Notes under the pieces: generated by a model
Databases searched by the model: none
What the model was told of the DNA's origin: nothing
Seen by the model: only the letters and a program-made list of their open reading frames with translations
In this document: one piece after another, positions 44,451-52,536 of the stretch
Numbering within the stretch: the first letter of the stretch is position 1
Layout of the letters: each line of letters opens with the position of its first letter
Translations under genes and position numbers: made by a program
From: Flavobacterium proteolyticum
GTDB taxonomy: Bacteria > Bacteroidota > Bacteroidia > Flavobacteriales > Flavobacteriaceae
Direction: 5' to 3'
Length of the DNA stretch: 64,000 nucleotides
Assembly (NCBI RefSeq): GCF_015223105.1
Contig: NZ_JADFTZ010000007.1
Coordinates: 1-64,000, forward strand

Positions 44451-45158
44451 TTAAAATCTTCTACTTGTACCATTAAGCTCTATAAGATTAAACATAGAAA
44501 CAAATCTATCTCTAACTCTTGATCCATATCGTTTCTCAATTTGTATTAATGATAAATTTGTAGTAATAAAGGTTTTTGTGTTTTTTGCAATAAACTCATC
44601 ATAACGGTTCTCAAGAATTCTAATAAAAATATCCTCTTTAGAACCCCAAACATGAATATTATTTGCTTCGTTTTCACTTCCTAAATCATCAAAACAAAAA
44701 GTACCAATTGAGTAATTTTCAATTATTGAATCCTTATTTTTCTCAACATTAAATTTTTCAACCACTTTTTTTGTTTCTACAATAGGGAACCAAAGGCTTT
44801 GTAATCTATAATTTTTTGATATCATTTGAATGATTTTAAAACTGGATGATTTTCCTGTACCAGGATTACCAATTACTAACAATCCTTTTCTCAGTTCACC
44901 ACGATGTATAGTTTCAAATTCAATATCTCCAGAAAAATATTTACATAACAAATTCAGATAATTTTGATTGTTTTCATCAATTATAAAATCACGATTTTCT
45001 CTGCTATAATATTCTTTAGCTACTTTAATGTAAAGTCTTTTCATTTCGTCAGTACTCATAATTTTTCTTTCTTTTTTGTCCGCAACTTTTTTTCTTTCTT
45101 TTAAACTCAACAAAAAATGATTGAGTACTATTTCCATAGATGCAAGTTTTGTTCTCAT
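44451..45158 (-). CDS. DnaC/IstB-like AAA+ ATPase
   Basis: A 235-residue ATPase. Walker A GNPGTGKSS is at about residues 97-105, Walker B TFCFDDLG follows, and TFITTNLS with RYGSRVRDRF gives sensor 1 and the arginine finger region of DnaC/DnaA-type loaders. It probably loads the host DnaB helicase to replicate the excised element. It overlaps the winged-helix gene upstream by 4 bases. Confidence 0.8.
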   Translation of the reverse strand: MRTKLASMEIVLNHFLLSLKERKKVADKKERKIMSTDEMKRLYIKVAKEYYSRENRDFIIDENNQNYLNLLCKYFSGDIEFETIHRGELRKGLLVIGNPGTGKSSSFKIIQMISKNYRLQSLWFPIVETKKVVEKFNVEKNKDSIIENYSIGTFCFDDLGSENEANNIHVWGSKEDIFIRILENRYDEFIAKNTKTFITTNLSLIQIEKRYGSRVRDRFVSMFNLIELNGTSRRF

Positions 45159-45571
45159 TCTATAAATTTTTCACGTGAATTATTACTTTTTTCTTTAAAG
45201 AAAATATTAGATTTACTATTAATAATTTTCTTATTATCTTTTAGAAAAACATCAATAGATATATTTATGTCTTTAACAATACCGCTTCCTTTAATCTCTA
45301 AATACCTATTTAGAATTTGTTTAGTACCTTCTTTATAGATAATTTTTGATTCAATGTATCCAAGTTTTACTAATGAATTAATCCATAAACTGACTGTTTC
45401 AGTTCTTACTTCAAATAAATCTGCAAAATATCTATTTGTTGCCCAACAGAATCCGTATTGGGAGGACAATGCTGTAATTTCACTATAAAGCAACTTTGCG
45501 CTAGGTTTTAATCTTTTATCATATCTAACGGCTGATGTCAAATAAGAATAATATGAAGGTTTTATACTCAT
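45155..45571 (-). CDS. Winged-helix replication-type protein
   Basis: A 138-residue protein. Its N-terminal 75 residues form a helix-turn-helix of the phage/plasmid replication type: DKRLKPSAKLLYSEITAL, FCWATNRYFADLF and ETVSLWINSLVKLGYIES. The C-terminus is lysine- and asparagine-rich. With the DnaC-like gene it makes an initiator/loader pair, the pattern seen in many phages and integrative elements. Confidence 0.75.
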   Translation of the reverse strand: MSIKPSYYSYLTSAVRYDKRLKPSAKLLYSEITALSSQYGFCWATNRYFADLFEVRTETVSLWINSLVKLGYIESKIIYKEGTKQILNRYLEIKGSGIVKDINISIDVFLKDNKKIINSKSNIFFKEKSNNSREKFIE

Positions 45572-45668
45572 AATTTAAATTGTTTTTAATTAATTTCACT
45601 ACATTTACATTTATAGGATGGATGCAACAAAAAAAGACCTAAGTAGAACAAATGTTCTAATTAGATCT

Positions 45669-45902
45669 TTAGTCATTGATTAAATGAGGGTTTTTTAAAG
45701 CAAGGTTTGTCAATTGAGATTTACTAAATATAGGAAATCTCCCTAATTGGAAATATGGAATTTTACCTTGCTTTTTCCAAGCAATTATTGTTTGTTCAGT
45801 TCTACCAAAAAGTTCTGCAACTTGTCTTTGATTTAATCTGTCATCTGATTCTGGAATAATAATTTTAGAATCATTTTCGGTTTGTTTTTTCTGTAATGCC
45901 AT
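45669..45902 (-). CDS. Excisionase-like helix-turn-helix protein
   Basis: A 77-residue protein with a MerR/HTH_17-type helix-turn-helix: RLNQRQVAELFGRTEQTIIAW starts the fold and GKIPYFQLGRFPIF forms the wing. Size, fold and position near the integrase suit an excision directionality factor or small regulator. Confidence 0.75.
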   Translation of the reverse strand: MALQKKQTENDSKIIIPESDDRLNQRQVAELFGRTEQTIIAWKKQGKIPYFQLGRFPIFSKSQLTNLALKNPHLIND

Positions 45903-46003
45903 TTTAACTTATTTTATTTGGTTAACATTGGCAAAACTAAATTTAAGTTGGAAAATAAACTTTACACCGCATTACTCTACTTTTTAAAAAACTGATTATC
46001 AAG

Positions 46004-47239
46004 TTATTCATAAAAATACTTCTTTAAATAATGAGGGAGCATTTTTTTTGTTTTATCTCTTTCTGCTCCTGTAATCATATGTTTTATATTATCATATCCC
46101 ATACCTTTCACTTCAATAAAATACATTGAAAGTAATTTTATAAGTTTAGCTCTAGAAACATCTATTATTCCTTTATCAAGTAACTCATTGTTTAAACTTA
46201 AAAACTCACGCACATTATTATTTTTATTTAATAGATTTTTTAAAGTTTCTCTTGAATCAAAAATTTCAAATTCATCGTATTTTGGATTTGATTGTGTAAA
46301 ACAAGAAAACAAAATATCAATGTGCTTTTCAGTAACTTTTTTTGAAATATTTTGAAAAAACAACAAATAACTTCCAATAAACTTTTCTTTATTGACAATC
46401 TTATCTTTTCTAATTAAATCTTTGATATCAACTTTAAAACCTCTTTTATTAAAGTAATCTTCTTTATCAATTATTAATTGTATCTCTTCTTTAGTTATGA
46501 AATTCCCATTTTCATTTGACAAACAAACTGGATTATCATAATTGCTAAAATCAATTATAGGAATAAAGTCTAAATTTAACTTTTCAAAAAACATTCTAGT
46601 CATTTCAAAATATTCAGCTTGAAAAGATGAATCAAGCCTTGATTCTCTATCAATATTTAGTAACCTTTTAAATTGTATAATTGCCTCATTCTTTTCATGT
46701 TTAAAGAATAAAGATAAAGCTTGACGAACTGGAACATTAGATTTTTGTTCCACTTCAAAATAATTTAATGTAAATGGAGTTATAAGCTCCTTATTTAAAA
46801 TATAATCTAATCTTGAATATATATCACTGAAAAATATAGAATCTTTAATTTTTTTAAGCTCCACTTTCATTCCAATTATTAACGCAATGTATTCAGAGGT
46901 GTTATTTAATAATCTTGCCTTTTCAATATCCGATTCAACTTTATCTTGTATTTGGTAATACCATCTGTAATTTTCTTGAAGTATTAATTTTTTAATAATT
47001 TCCTTCTTATTATCATTACGTATACTTTCAATTAAATAATCTAATTCATCATAATTTATATATTTAATTATGTCATATTTAATATCATTAAGAATTGAAT
47101 ATGTCAATTCTAATTTATTGATATTATGTGAAATAACTGAAAAATAAGGAAGTATTCTTTTGTATTTAACTTCTTCAACCTTTTTGTCCTTAAAAAAAAT
47201 TTCTTTAAAGTTTTGTCTAATAAAAAATAGTGCATTCAT
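46004..47239 (-). CDS. Unknown protein next to the integrase
   Basis: A 411-residue, probably all-helical protein without signal peptide or membrane segment. Features are a lysine- and isoleucine-rich body, a SSFQAEYFEMTRMFFEKL segment and a C-terminal MGYDNIKHMITGAERDKTKK. It lies 12 bases downstream of the integrase gene and is probably cotranscribed, so a role in integration, excision or element stability is possible. No family recognised. Confidence 0.7.
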   Translation of the reverse strand: MNALFFIRQNFKEIFFKDKKVEEVKYKRILPYFSVISHNINKLELTYSILNDIKYDIIKYINYDELDYLIESIRNDNKKEIIKKLILQENYRWYYQIQDKVESDIEKARLLNNTSEYIALIIGMKVELKKIKDSIFFSDIYSRLDYILNKELITPFTLNYFEVEQKSNVPVRQALSLFFKHEKNEAIIQFKRLLNIDRESRLDSSFQAEYFEMTRMFFEKLNLDFIPIIDFSNYDNPVCLSNENGNFITKEEIQLIIDKEDYFNKRGFKVDIKDLIRKDKIVNKEKFIGSYLLFFQNISKKVTEKHIDILFSCFTQSNPKYDEFEIFDSRETLKNLLNKNNNVREFLSLNNELLDKGIIDVSRAKLIKLLSMYFIEVKGMGYDNIKHMITGAERDKTKKMLPHYLKKYFYE

Positions 47240-47251
47240 ATCTAAAAATAT

Positions 47252-48508
47252 TTAAAAGTTTTCATCCCAAGTTCTCTTCATTTCCTGTTGTTTTAAAGCA
47301 TTTGTTAATTTTACATACTTCTTAAACGATCTTTCTGAAGAGTGATTAGTAAAATCTCTCAAAACTCTTTCATTCATCCCCATTAATAATGAATTTGTAA
47401 CAAAAGTCTTTCTCGATACATGACAAGTTATAAGTTCATATTTTTTATATGTTTCTTCTATTCGCTTTGAACCTATATATCTTGTTATAGTCGTATTTTT
47501 ATCAATCCCAACAATCTTGCAGCATTCTTTTATGTAATCATTTAATTTCTGAGATGAAAACTTTGGAACAGGCTGATGTATTGTTCCTCTATACTTATCT
47601 AATATAGCTTTAGAATATTTATTCAATTCAACTCTATGACTAATGGTCTTTGTTTTAATTATGTTTAATTCGATAAAACTCTCGCTAATATTAGCATTAT
47701 GAAGGTTATAAATGTCGGAGTATCTTAATCCTGTAAAGCATCCAAAACAGAAAAAATCTCTAGCCCTGGAGAGCTTGTTATTCTCAAAAGGGTATTCAAA
47801 CAAACTTAACAACTCATCCTTTTCAAGATAAATAACCTCAATCTCATTTTCTACATGCTTGATTTTTTTAAACTCCAGATTGTTATGTAAGCCTCGATTA
47901 AATGCCCAGTTCATGAAAGTCTTTATAATGCTTATTAATTTTCCATAATAATTATTTAGAGTTTTTCTTTCCTCAAAGGCATAATCCATAAATTCTTCCT
48001 CAAAATTTAAATTGATTGTATCAAAACGGATAGGATATTTAGTTACTTGAGTAAAATGAATTAAAAAATTTCTCAAAGTAATATATCGCTTAATAGTTCC
48101 TTCTGTTTTGGTGTGTTTGGAAGCTTTTACAAAGTCGTCAAATGCTTCAAAAAAATCAATTCCAACAGAGACTTCATCTTTACCAAATTTCTCTAGGAAT
48201 ATTTTTTCAGAAAACTCTATATTATTGAATTTAAAAAAGTTAAAAATCTTCTCTACCTTATCCTTAGTATTTTGAATCTCCTTGTTTGAATCTAGATACT
48301 CTTCATAATATTGGTGTTTCTTATGGTTTTTAATATATCCGTTTTTTGAGTCCCAATCCTCCAATAAAGTTTTCACATTAGGTAGATTTTTCCGAATTTT
48401 AATTTTATTAGAAGTTATGACTATTCTGACTGGAATGAGTCCATTCTTATTTACCTTATCCTTTCTAAGTTCAAACAAATAGTTCATATTAAAATTCATT
48501 ATAATCAA
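47252..48508 (-). CDS. Tyrosine-type site-specific integrase
   Basis: A 418-residue recombinase that inserts and excises the element at tRNA-Leu. An N-terminal arm-binding part (about 1-110) and SAM-like core-binding domain (about 115-205) precede the catalytic domain with Arg262 (FTGLRYSDIYN), a lysine in IIKTKTISHRV, His363 and Arg366 (CHVSRKTF), His389 (TNHSS) and nucleophile Tyr398 (FKKYVKLT). The full catalytic set is present. It starts about 140 bases from attR. An internal Met at residue 5 or 8 could be the real start. Confidence 0.92.
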   Translation of the reverse strand: MIIMNFNMNYLFELRKDKVNKNGLIPVRIVITSNKIKIRKNLPNVKTLLEDWDSKNGYIKNHKKHQYYEEYLDSNKEIQNTKDKVEKIFNFFKFNNIEFSEKIFLEKFGKDEVSVGIDFFEAFDDFVKASKHTKTEGTIKRYITLRNFLIHFTQVTKYPIRFDTINLNFEEEFMDYAFEERKTLNNYYGKLISIIKTFMNWAFNRGLHNNLEFKKIKHVENEIEVIYLEKDELLSLFEYPFENNKLSRARDFFCFGCFTGLRYSDIYNLHNANISESFIELNIIKTKTISHRVELNKYSKAILDKYRGTIHQPVPKFSSQKLNDYIKECCKIVGIDKNTTITRYIGSKRIEETYKKYELITCHVSRKTFVTNSLLMGMNERVLRDFTNHSSERSFKKYVKLTNALKQQEMKRTWDENF

Positions 48509-48515
48509 TTACACT

Positions 48516-48541
48516 AGGGGAGCAAAAGGGGGATTATTTTA
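48516..48541 (+). repeat. Arm-type direct repeat, right copy
   Basis: TAGGGGAGCAAAAGGGGGAT followed by TATTTT; 23 of 26 positions match 23549-23574. It lies just upstream of the integrase start, where it may also regulate that gene. Confidence 0.65.
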
Positions 48542-48645
48542 TTATTAAAATCAGTTAAAACTAATTAAAATTTAATCTCATAACCCTTTATTTTTCAAAT
48601 ATAATGAATTATTATGAATTAAAAACAGTTTAAAAAAACAAGAAC

Positions 48646-48661
48646 TCCCTCCTTGGTCACT
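48646..48661 (+). repeat. attR, 16-base direct repeat
   Basis: TCCCTCCTTGGTCACT, identical to the tRNA-Leu 3' end. Sequence to its right (TTTTGTTTCAATTTTC) would follow the tRNA in an empty site. Confidence 0.85.
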
Positions 48662-48771
48662 TTTGTTTCAATTTTCTCTCAATTCTATCCCCTATATCTT
48701 ATTTGTTTAACCAAATTCAGAATATCGTTAAACATTTTAACCAAAATACTTTTTTTGTTCACTTTTTTTAT

Positions 48772-48789
48772 TACTTTTGTTAAACAAAA
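48772..48789 (+). promoter_or_regulatory. carH promoter with overlapping operator
   Basis: The -7 box TACTTTTG (48772-48779) overlaps a perfect palindrome TTTTGTTAAACAAAA (48775-48789), placed where a repressor would block transcription. Related half sites occur upstream (TTGTTTAACC at about 48697, CGTTAAAC at 48726, TTTTAACC at 48735). The ATG is at 48801. Confidence 0.65.
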
Positions 48790-48800
48790 TGAAATGAGAG

Positions 48801-49700
48801 ATGAACAACGTTAAAAATGTTTTCAGTATCAAAGATTTAGAAAATCTTTCAGGAATAAAAGCTCACACGATCCGTATCTGGGAAAAACGCTATAATGTAT
48901 TAGAACCTATGCGTTCTGATACTAACATTCGTTCATATGATATCAAGAATTTACAAAAGCTTTTAAATATCGTACTACTTCATAATTACGGTTATAAAAT
49001 TTCAAAAATAGGCACGCTTAATCAAGAGCAAATTAACAAGTTAGCCAACGATATTATTTCCGAAAAAAGCGCAAAAAATCACGCCATTAGTACTTTTAAA
49101 ATGGCTATGATGAATTTTGATCAATCTTTGTTTTTCAATACTTACAATCAACTATTGAGTGAGAAATCATTTCGCGAAGTATTTTACACTGTTTTTATAC
49201 CTCTGATGCAAGAAATTGGATTTCTATGGCAAACCGAAACCATTTCTCCAGCACACGAACATTTCATTAGTTATTTAATTAAACAAAAACTTTTAATAAA
49301 TACAGAAAAAGTACAAATACAAGAACCTACAAGAACTGATAAAGTCTTTGTACTTTTTCTTCCTCTAAATGAAGTTCACGAACTTGGATTAATGTATTTA
49401 AATTATGAAATCTTATTGAAAGGATATCAAACTATCTATTTAGGAGAAAGTATACCTACTGAAAGTTTATTGGATTTAAAAAACTCTTACGAAAAAATTT
49501 CTTTTGTAAGCTATTTAACTGTTGAACCAAATCAGGAAGAAATTGACAATTATATGATTGATATTCAAGCTAAACTTATTGAAAACACCAATCATGAATT
49601 GTTATTATTAGGCAGAATGACGCAATCGATATCATCCAAAGTCATCAAAAATAACGTACATGTATTTAATAGCATAGAAGAACTTTCAAATACTTTGTAA
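48801..49700 (+). CDS. carH: B12-binding MerR-family light-responsive repressor (CarH/LitR type)
   Basis: A 299-residue transcription factor. An N-terminal MerR helix-turn-helix (FSIKDLENLSGIKAHTIRIWEKRY) is followed by a CarH-type helical bundle and a cobalamin-binding Rossmann domain. The bundle has the W-x9-EH signature (Trp143, Glu153, His154), and the B12 loop is E-x-H-x-x-G (NEVHELG, lower ligand His193). In the family adenosylcobalamin lets the dark repressor tetramer bind DNA and light breaks it. Position 144, after the Trp, is Gln where I recall His132 in Thermus CarH. It precedes the crt genes it probably controls. Confidence 0.88.
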   Translation: MNNVKNVFSIKDLENLSGIKAHTIRIWEKRYNVLEPMRSDTNIRSYDIKNLQKLLNIVLLHNYGYKISKIGTLNQEQINKLANDIISEKSAKNHAISTFKMAMMNFDQSLFFNTYNQLLSEKSFREVFYTVFIPLMQEIGFLWQTETISPAHEHFISYLIKQKLLINTEKVQIQEPTRTDKVFVLFLPLNEVHELGLMYLNYEILLKGYQTIYLGESIPTESLLDLKNSYEKISFVSYLTVEPNQEEIDNYMIDIQAKLIENTNHELLLLGRMTQSISSKVIKNNVHVFNSIEELSNTL

Positions 49701-49706
49701 AAATAT

Positions 49707-49746
49707 TTGTTTTGTTTAACTTTTTTACTATTTTTGTTAAACAAAA
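49707..49746 (+). promoter_or_regulatory. crtI promoter with overlapping operator
   Basis: TTG (49707-49709), 19 bases, TATTTTTG (49729-49736), overlapped by the palindrome TTTTGTTAAACAAAA (49732-49746), identical to the one at carH. A related GTTTAAC lies at 49714. This is a likely CarH-controlled promoter. Confidence 0.7.
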
Positions 49747-49755
49747 TAAAAACAA

Positions 49756-51216
49756 GTGAGTAAAAATATCGCCATAATCGGTTCAGGATTTTCTTCGTTA
49801 GCTGCAGCTTGCTATTTAGCAAAACAAGGTAACGATGTAATTATCTACGAAAAAAACAGCACCATAGGAGGAAGAGCGCGTCAACTTAAAAAGGAAGGCT
49901 TTACTTTCGATATTGGGCCAACATGGTATTGGATGCCTGATGTATTCGAACGCTTCTTTGCCGATTTTGGTAAAAAACCTTCTGATTATTACGAATTAAT
50001 TAAACTCTCTCCCGCTTATCAAGTCTATTTTGGACATTTAGATTTTGTTACCATTGCCGATAACTTACCAGAAATTGTAAAAACTTTCGAATCCATTGAG
50101 AAAGGGAGTGGTAAGCAATTAGAGCAATTTATGGCAGAAGCTAAAAGCAATTATGATATTGCCATTAAAGATTTAGTATATCGCCCAGGAGAATCGCCTT
50201 TGGAATTGATTACTTTAGAAACAGCAAAAAAAGTGAATCAATTTTTCAGTAACATTAAAAAAGATGTTCGAAAACGATTCAAAAACATGAAATTAGTTCA
50301 AATTTTAGAGTTTCCCGTTTTATTTTTGGGAGCAAAACCAAGCGATACTCCATCCTTTTATAATTTCATGAACTTTGCCGATTTTGGTTTAGGAACTTGG
50401 CATCCAAAGAACGGAATGTATTCGGTAATTTTAGCTATGGAAACTTTAGCAAAAGAATTAGGTGTAAAAATCGAAACCAATGCTAATGTAGAAAAGATTG
50501 ATGTGACCAATGGTAAAGCAACCGGATTATTAGTAAACAATAAAATCATCACAGCTGATGTAATTTTAAGTGGTGCTGATTATCATCATTCGGAAACTTT
50601 ATTAGATGAAAAATACCGTCAATACTCGGAAAAATATTGGGAAAACAAAACGTTTGCTCCTTCTTCACTCCTATTTTATGTTGGGTTTGATAAAAAAATT
50701 GAAAACATAGAGCATCATTCTTTATTTTTCGATGTTGATTTCGATATTCATGCAGAAGCCATTTACGATAATCCAAAATGGCCAGAAGAACCTTTATTTT
50801 ACGCAAGTTTTCCATCAAAAACTGATGAAAACTCAGCTCCAGAAGGAAAAGAAGCTGGAATCTTTTTAATTCCTTTAGCGCCAGGATTAGAAGACACTCA
50901 AGAATTAAGAGAATTATATTTTGAAAAAATAATAACACGATTAGAACACCTAACTAATCAAAATGTAAAAAATAATATTATCTTTAAAGAATCGTTTTGT
51001 GTAAATGATTTTGTTAAAGAATATAATTCGTACAAAGGGAATGCGTATGGTATGGCCAATACCTTATTGCAAACTGCTTTTTTAAGACCTAAATTGAAAA
51101 GTAAAAAAGTACAAAATTTGTATTTTACTGGACAGTTAACCGTACCAGGACCGGGAGTTCCGCCATCCTTAATTTCAGGAAAATTAGTTGCCGATTTAAT
51201 AAAAAAGTATCAATAG
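49756..51216 (+). CDS. crtI: Phytoene desaturase
   Basis: FAD-dependent enzyme that introduces double bonds into phytoene to give lycopene. The 486 residues begin with the FAD-binding KNIAIIGSGFSSLAAACYLA, contain GGRARQLKKEGFTFDIGPT and end with the CrtI signature YFTGQLTVPGPGVPPSLISG. The start is GTG at 49756, nine bases after the operator, giving the N-terminus typical of the family. crtB follows after 1 base. Confidence 0.95.
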   Translation: MSKNIAIIGSGFSSLAAACYLAKQGNDVIIYEKNSTIGGRARQLKKEGFTFDIGPTWYWMPDVFERFFADFGKKPSDYYELIKLSPAYQVYFGHLDFVTIADNLPEIVKTFESIEKGSGKQLEQFMAEAKSNYDIAIKDLVYRPGESPLELITLETAKKVNQFFSNIKKDVRKRFKNMKLVQILEFPVLFLGAKPSDTPSFYNFMNFADFGLGTWHPKNGMYSVILAMETLAKELGVKIETNANVEKIDVTNGKATGLLVNNKIITADVILSGADYHHSETLLDEKYRQYSEKYWENKTFAPSSLLFYVGFDKKIENIEHHSLFFDVDFDIHAEAIYDNPKWPEEPLFYASFPSKTDENSAPEGKEAGIFLIPLAPGLEDTQELRELYFEKIITRLEHLTNQNVKNNIIFKESFCVNDFVKEYNSYKGNAYGMANTLLQTAFLRPKLKSKKVQNLYFTGQLTVPGPGVPPSLISGKLVADLIKKYQ

Positions 51217-51217
51217 T

Positions 51218-52057
51218 ATGAAGTCCATTTTTGATAACGTTTCATTTGATTGTAGCGTAAAAGTTACGAAAGCGTACAGCACATCATTTTCATCTGCTGT
51301 AAAAATGTTAGCGCCTAGTATCCGTCAAGATATTTATAATATTTACGGATTTGTTCGTTTTGCAGACGAAATTGTAGATACTTTTCACGATTACGATAAA
51401 GAAGCTTTGTTTTCTCAATTTGAAAAGGAATTAAGTTTAGCACTTTCGCAAAAGATAAGTTTAAACCCTATTTTAAATTCATTTCAACATACTGTGAATA
51501 AATATAATATTCCACGAGAAATGATTGATGCTTTTATGAAAAGTATGAAACTTGATTTAAGCAAAAGTGAATACAAAACAACAGAAGAATATCAAGAATA
51601 TATTTATGGTTCTGCTGATGTTGTGGGATTAATGTGCTTGAAAGTTTTCGTAAACGGAAATGATGAAAAGTATAATGAATTAAAAGATTCAGCTATGCGC
51701 TTAGGTTCGGCTTTTCAAAAAGTGAATTTCCTACGCGATTTAAAAGCTGATTTTGAAGAATTAAGTAGAACTTATTTCCCTAATACCGATTTGAATCATT
51801 TAGATGAAAAATCGAAACAAGAAATCATTGCTGATATCGAAAGTGATTTTGAAGCTGCTTATGAAGGGATTAAAAACTTACCTTTAGAAGCTAAATTTGG
51901 AGTTTATACGGCGTATAGATATTATAAAAAATTATTGAAAAAACTTCAAAAAACACCTTCTTTAGAAATCAAAAATACGCGTATACGAGTTTCTGATTAT
52001 CAAAAAGTAGAATTATTAGCAAGATGCTATGTCAAATACAGATTAAATATAATTTAA
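51218..52057 (+). CDS. crtB: Phytoene synthase
   Basis: Condenses two geranylgeranyl diphosphates to phytoene. The 279 residues carry both aspartate-rich substrate sites, FVRFADEIVDTFHDYD and the second around RLGSAFQKVNFLRDLKAD, plus YTAYRYYKKLLKKL near the end. It is translationally linked to crtI and followed by crtZ. Confidence 0.95.
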   Translation: MKSIFDNVSFDCSVKVTKAYSTSFSSAVKMLAPSIRQDIYNIYGFVRFADEIVDTFHDYDKEALFSQFEKELSLALSQKISLNPILNSFQHTVNKYNIPREMIDAFMKSMKLDLSKSEYKTTEEYQEYIYGSADVVGLMCLKVFVNGNDEKYNELKDSAMRLGSAFQKVNFLRDLKADFEELSRTYFPNTDLNHLDEKSKQEIIADIESDFEAAYEGIKNLPLEAKFGVYTAYRYYKKLLKKLQKTPSLEIKNTRIRVSDYQKVELLARCYVKYRLNII

Positions 52058-52067
52058 TACTATTATT

Positions 52068-52511
52068 ATGTGGTTACACGTTTTAGTTTTTTTTACAACA
52101 TTTTTCTTCATGGAATTTATGGCTTGGTTTAGTCATAAATATATTATGCACGGATTCTTATGGAGTTTACACGCCGATCATCACAAGAAAGATCATGATT
52201 CATGGTTTGAACGTAATGATGCTTTCTTTATTTTTTATGCTGTTGTAAGTATTGGCTGTTTTTTATTGTGGCAACACAATATCTTAGAAATAGGATTAGC
52301 AATTGGATTAGGAATTTTCGCTTATGGATTGGCTTATTTCTTAGTACATGACATTTTTATTCACCAACGATTTAAGTTATTTAGAAATGCGAATAATCGT
52401 TATGCTAAAGCTGTTAGACGCGCTCATAAAATGCATCACAAACACATCGGAAAAGAACATGGAGAATGTTTCGGAATGTTAATCGTTCCTTTGAAATACT
52501 TCAAAAACTAA
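52068..52511 (+). CDS. crtZ: Beta-carotene hydroxylase
   Basis: Di-iron membrane hydroxylase that converts beta-carotene to zeaxanthin. The 147 residues have hydrophobic helices and the histidine clusters SHKYIMHG, HADHHKK, HDIFIHQRF and AHKMHHKHIGKEHGE that bind iron. A terminator follows immediately. No lycopene cyclase gene is in the window, so that step is encoded elsewhere. Confidence 0.93.
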   Translation: MWLHVLVFFTTFFFMEFMAWFSHKYIMHGFLWSLHADHHKKDHDSWFERNDAFFIFYAVVSIGCFLLWQHNILEIGLAIGLGIFAYGLAYFLVHDIFIHQRFKLFRNANNRYAKAVRRAHKMHHKHIGKEHGECFGMLIVPLKYFKN

Positions 52512-52514
52512 AAA

Positions 52515-52536
52515 ATCCCGCAGTTGCGGGATTTTT
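52515..52536. terminator. Terminator between crtZ and DUF4252 gene
   Basis: ATCCCGCA and TGCGGGAT pair around GT with a T run after crtZ and an A run on the other side; it can serve both converging transcripts. Confidence 0.85.

Larger units (their letters stand above)
23490..48661. mobile_element. Integrative mobilizable element in tRNA-Leu
   Basis: The 16-base TCCCTCCTTGGTCACT occurs at 23490-23505 (tRNA 3' end) and again, directly repeated, at 48646-48661, about 25.16 kb away. The interval holds a tyrosine integrase next to the right end, an excisionase-like gene, a relaxase with a MobC-like partner and replication-type genes, but no type IV secretion or coupling protein, so it is classed as mobilizable rather than self-conjugative. 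Cargo is a defence operon at the left and a T9SS/RHS block in the middle. Defence and backbone genes are visibly more AT-rich than dnaB or thrS. Confidence 0.85.

Noticed and set aside
41898..48508. Self-transmissible conjugative element
   Set aside because: No type IV secretion, VirB4-like ATPase or coupling protein is encoded; only mobilization genes are present.
23490..48661. Prophage
   Set aside because: There are no capsid, terminase, portal or tail genes despite the integrase and DnaC-like genes.
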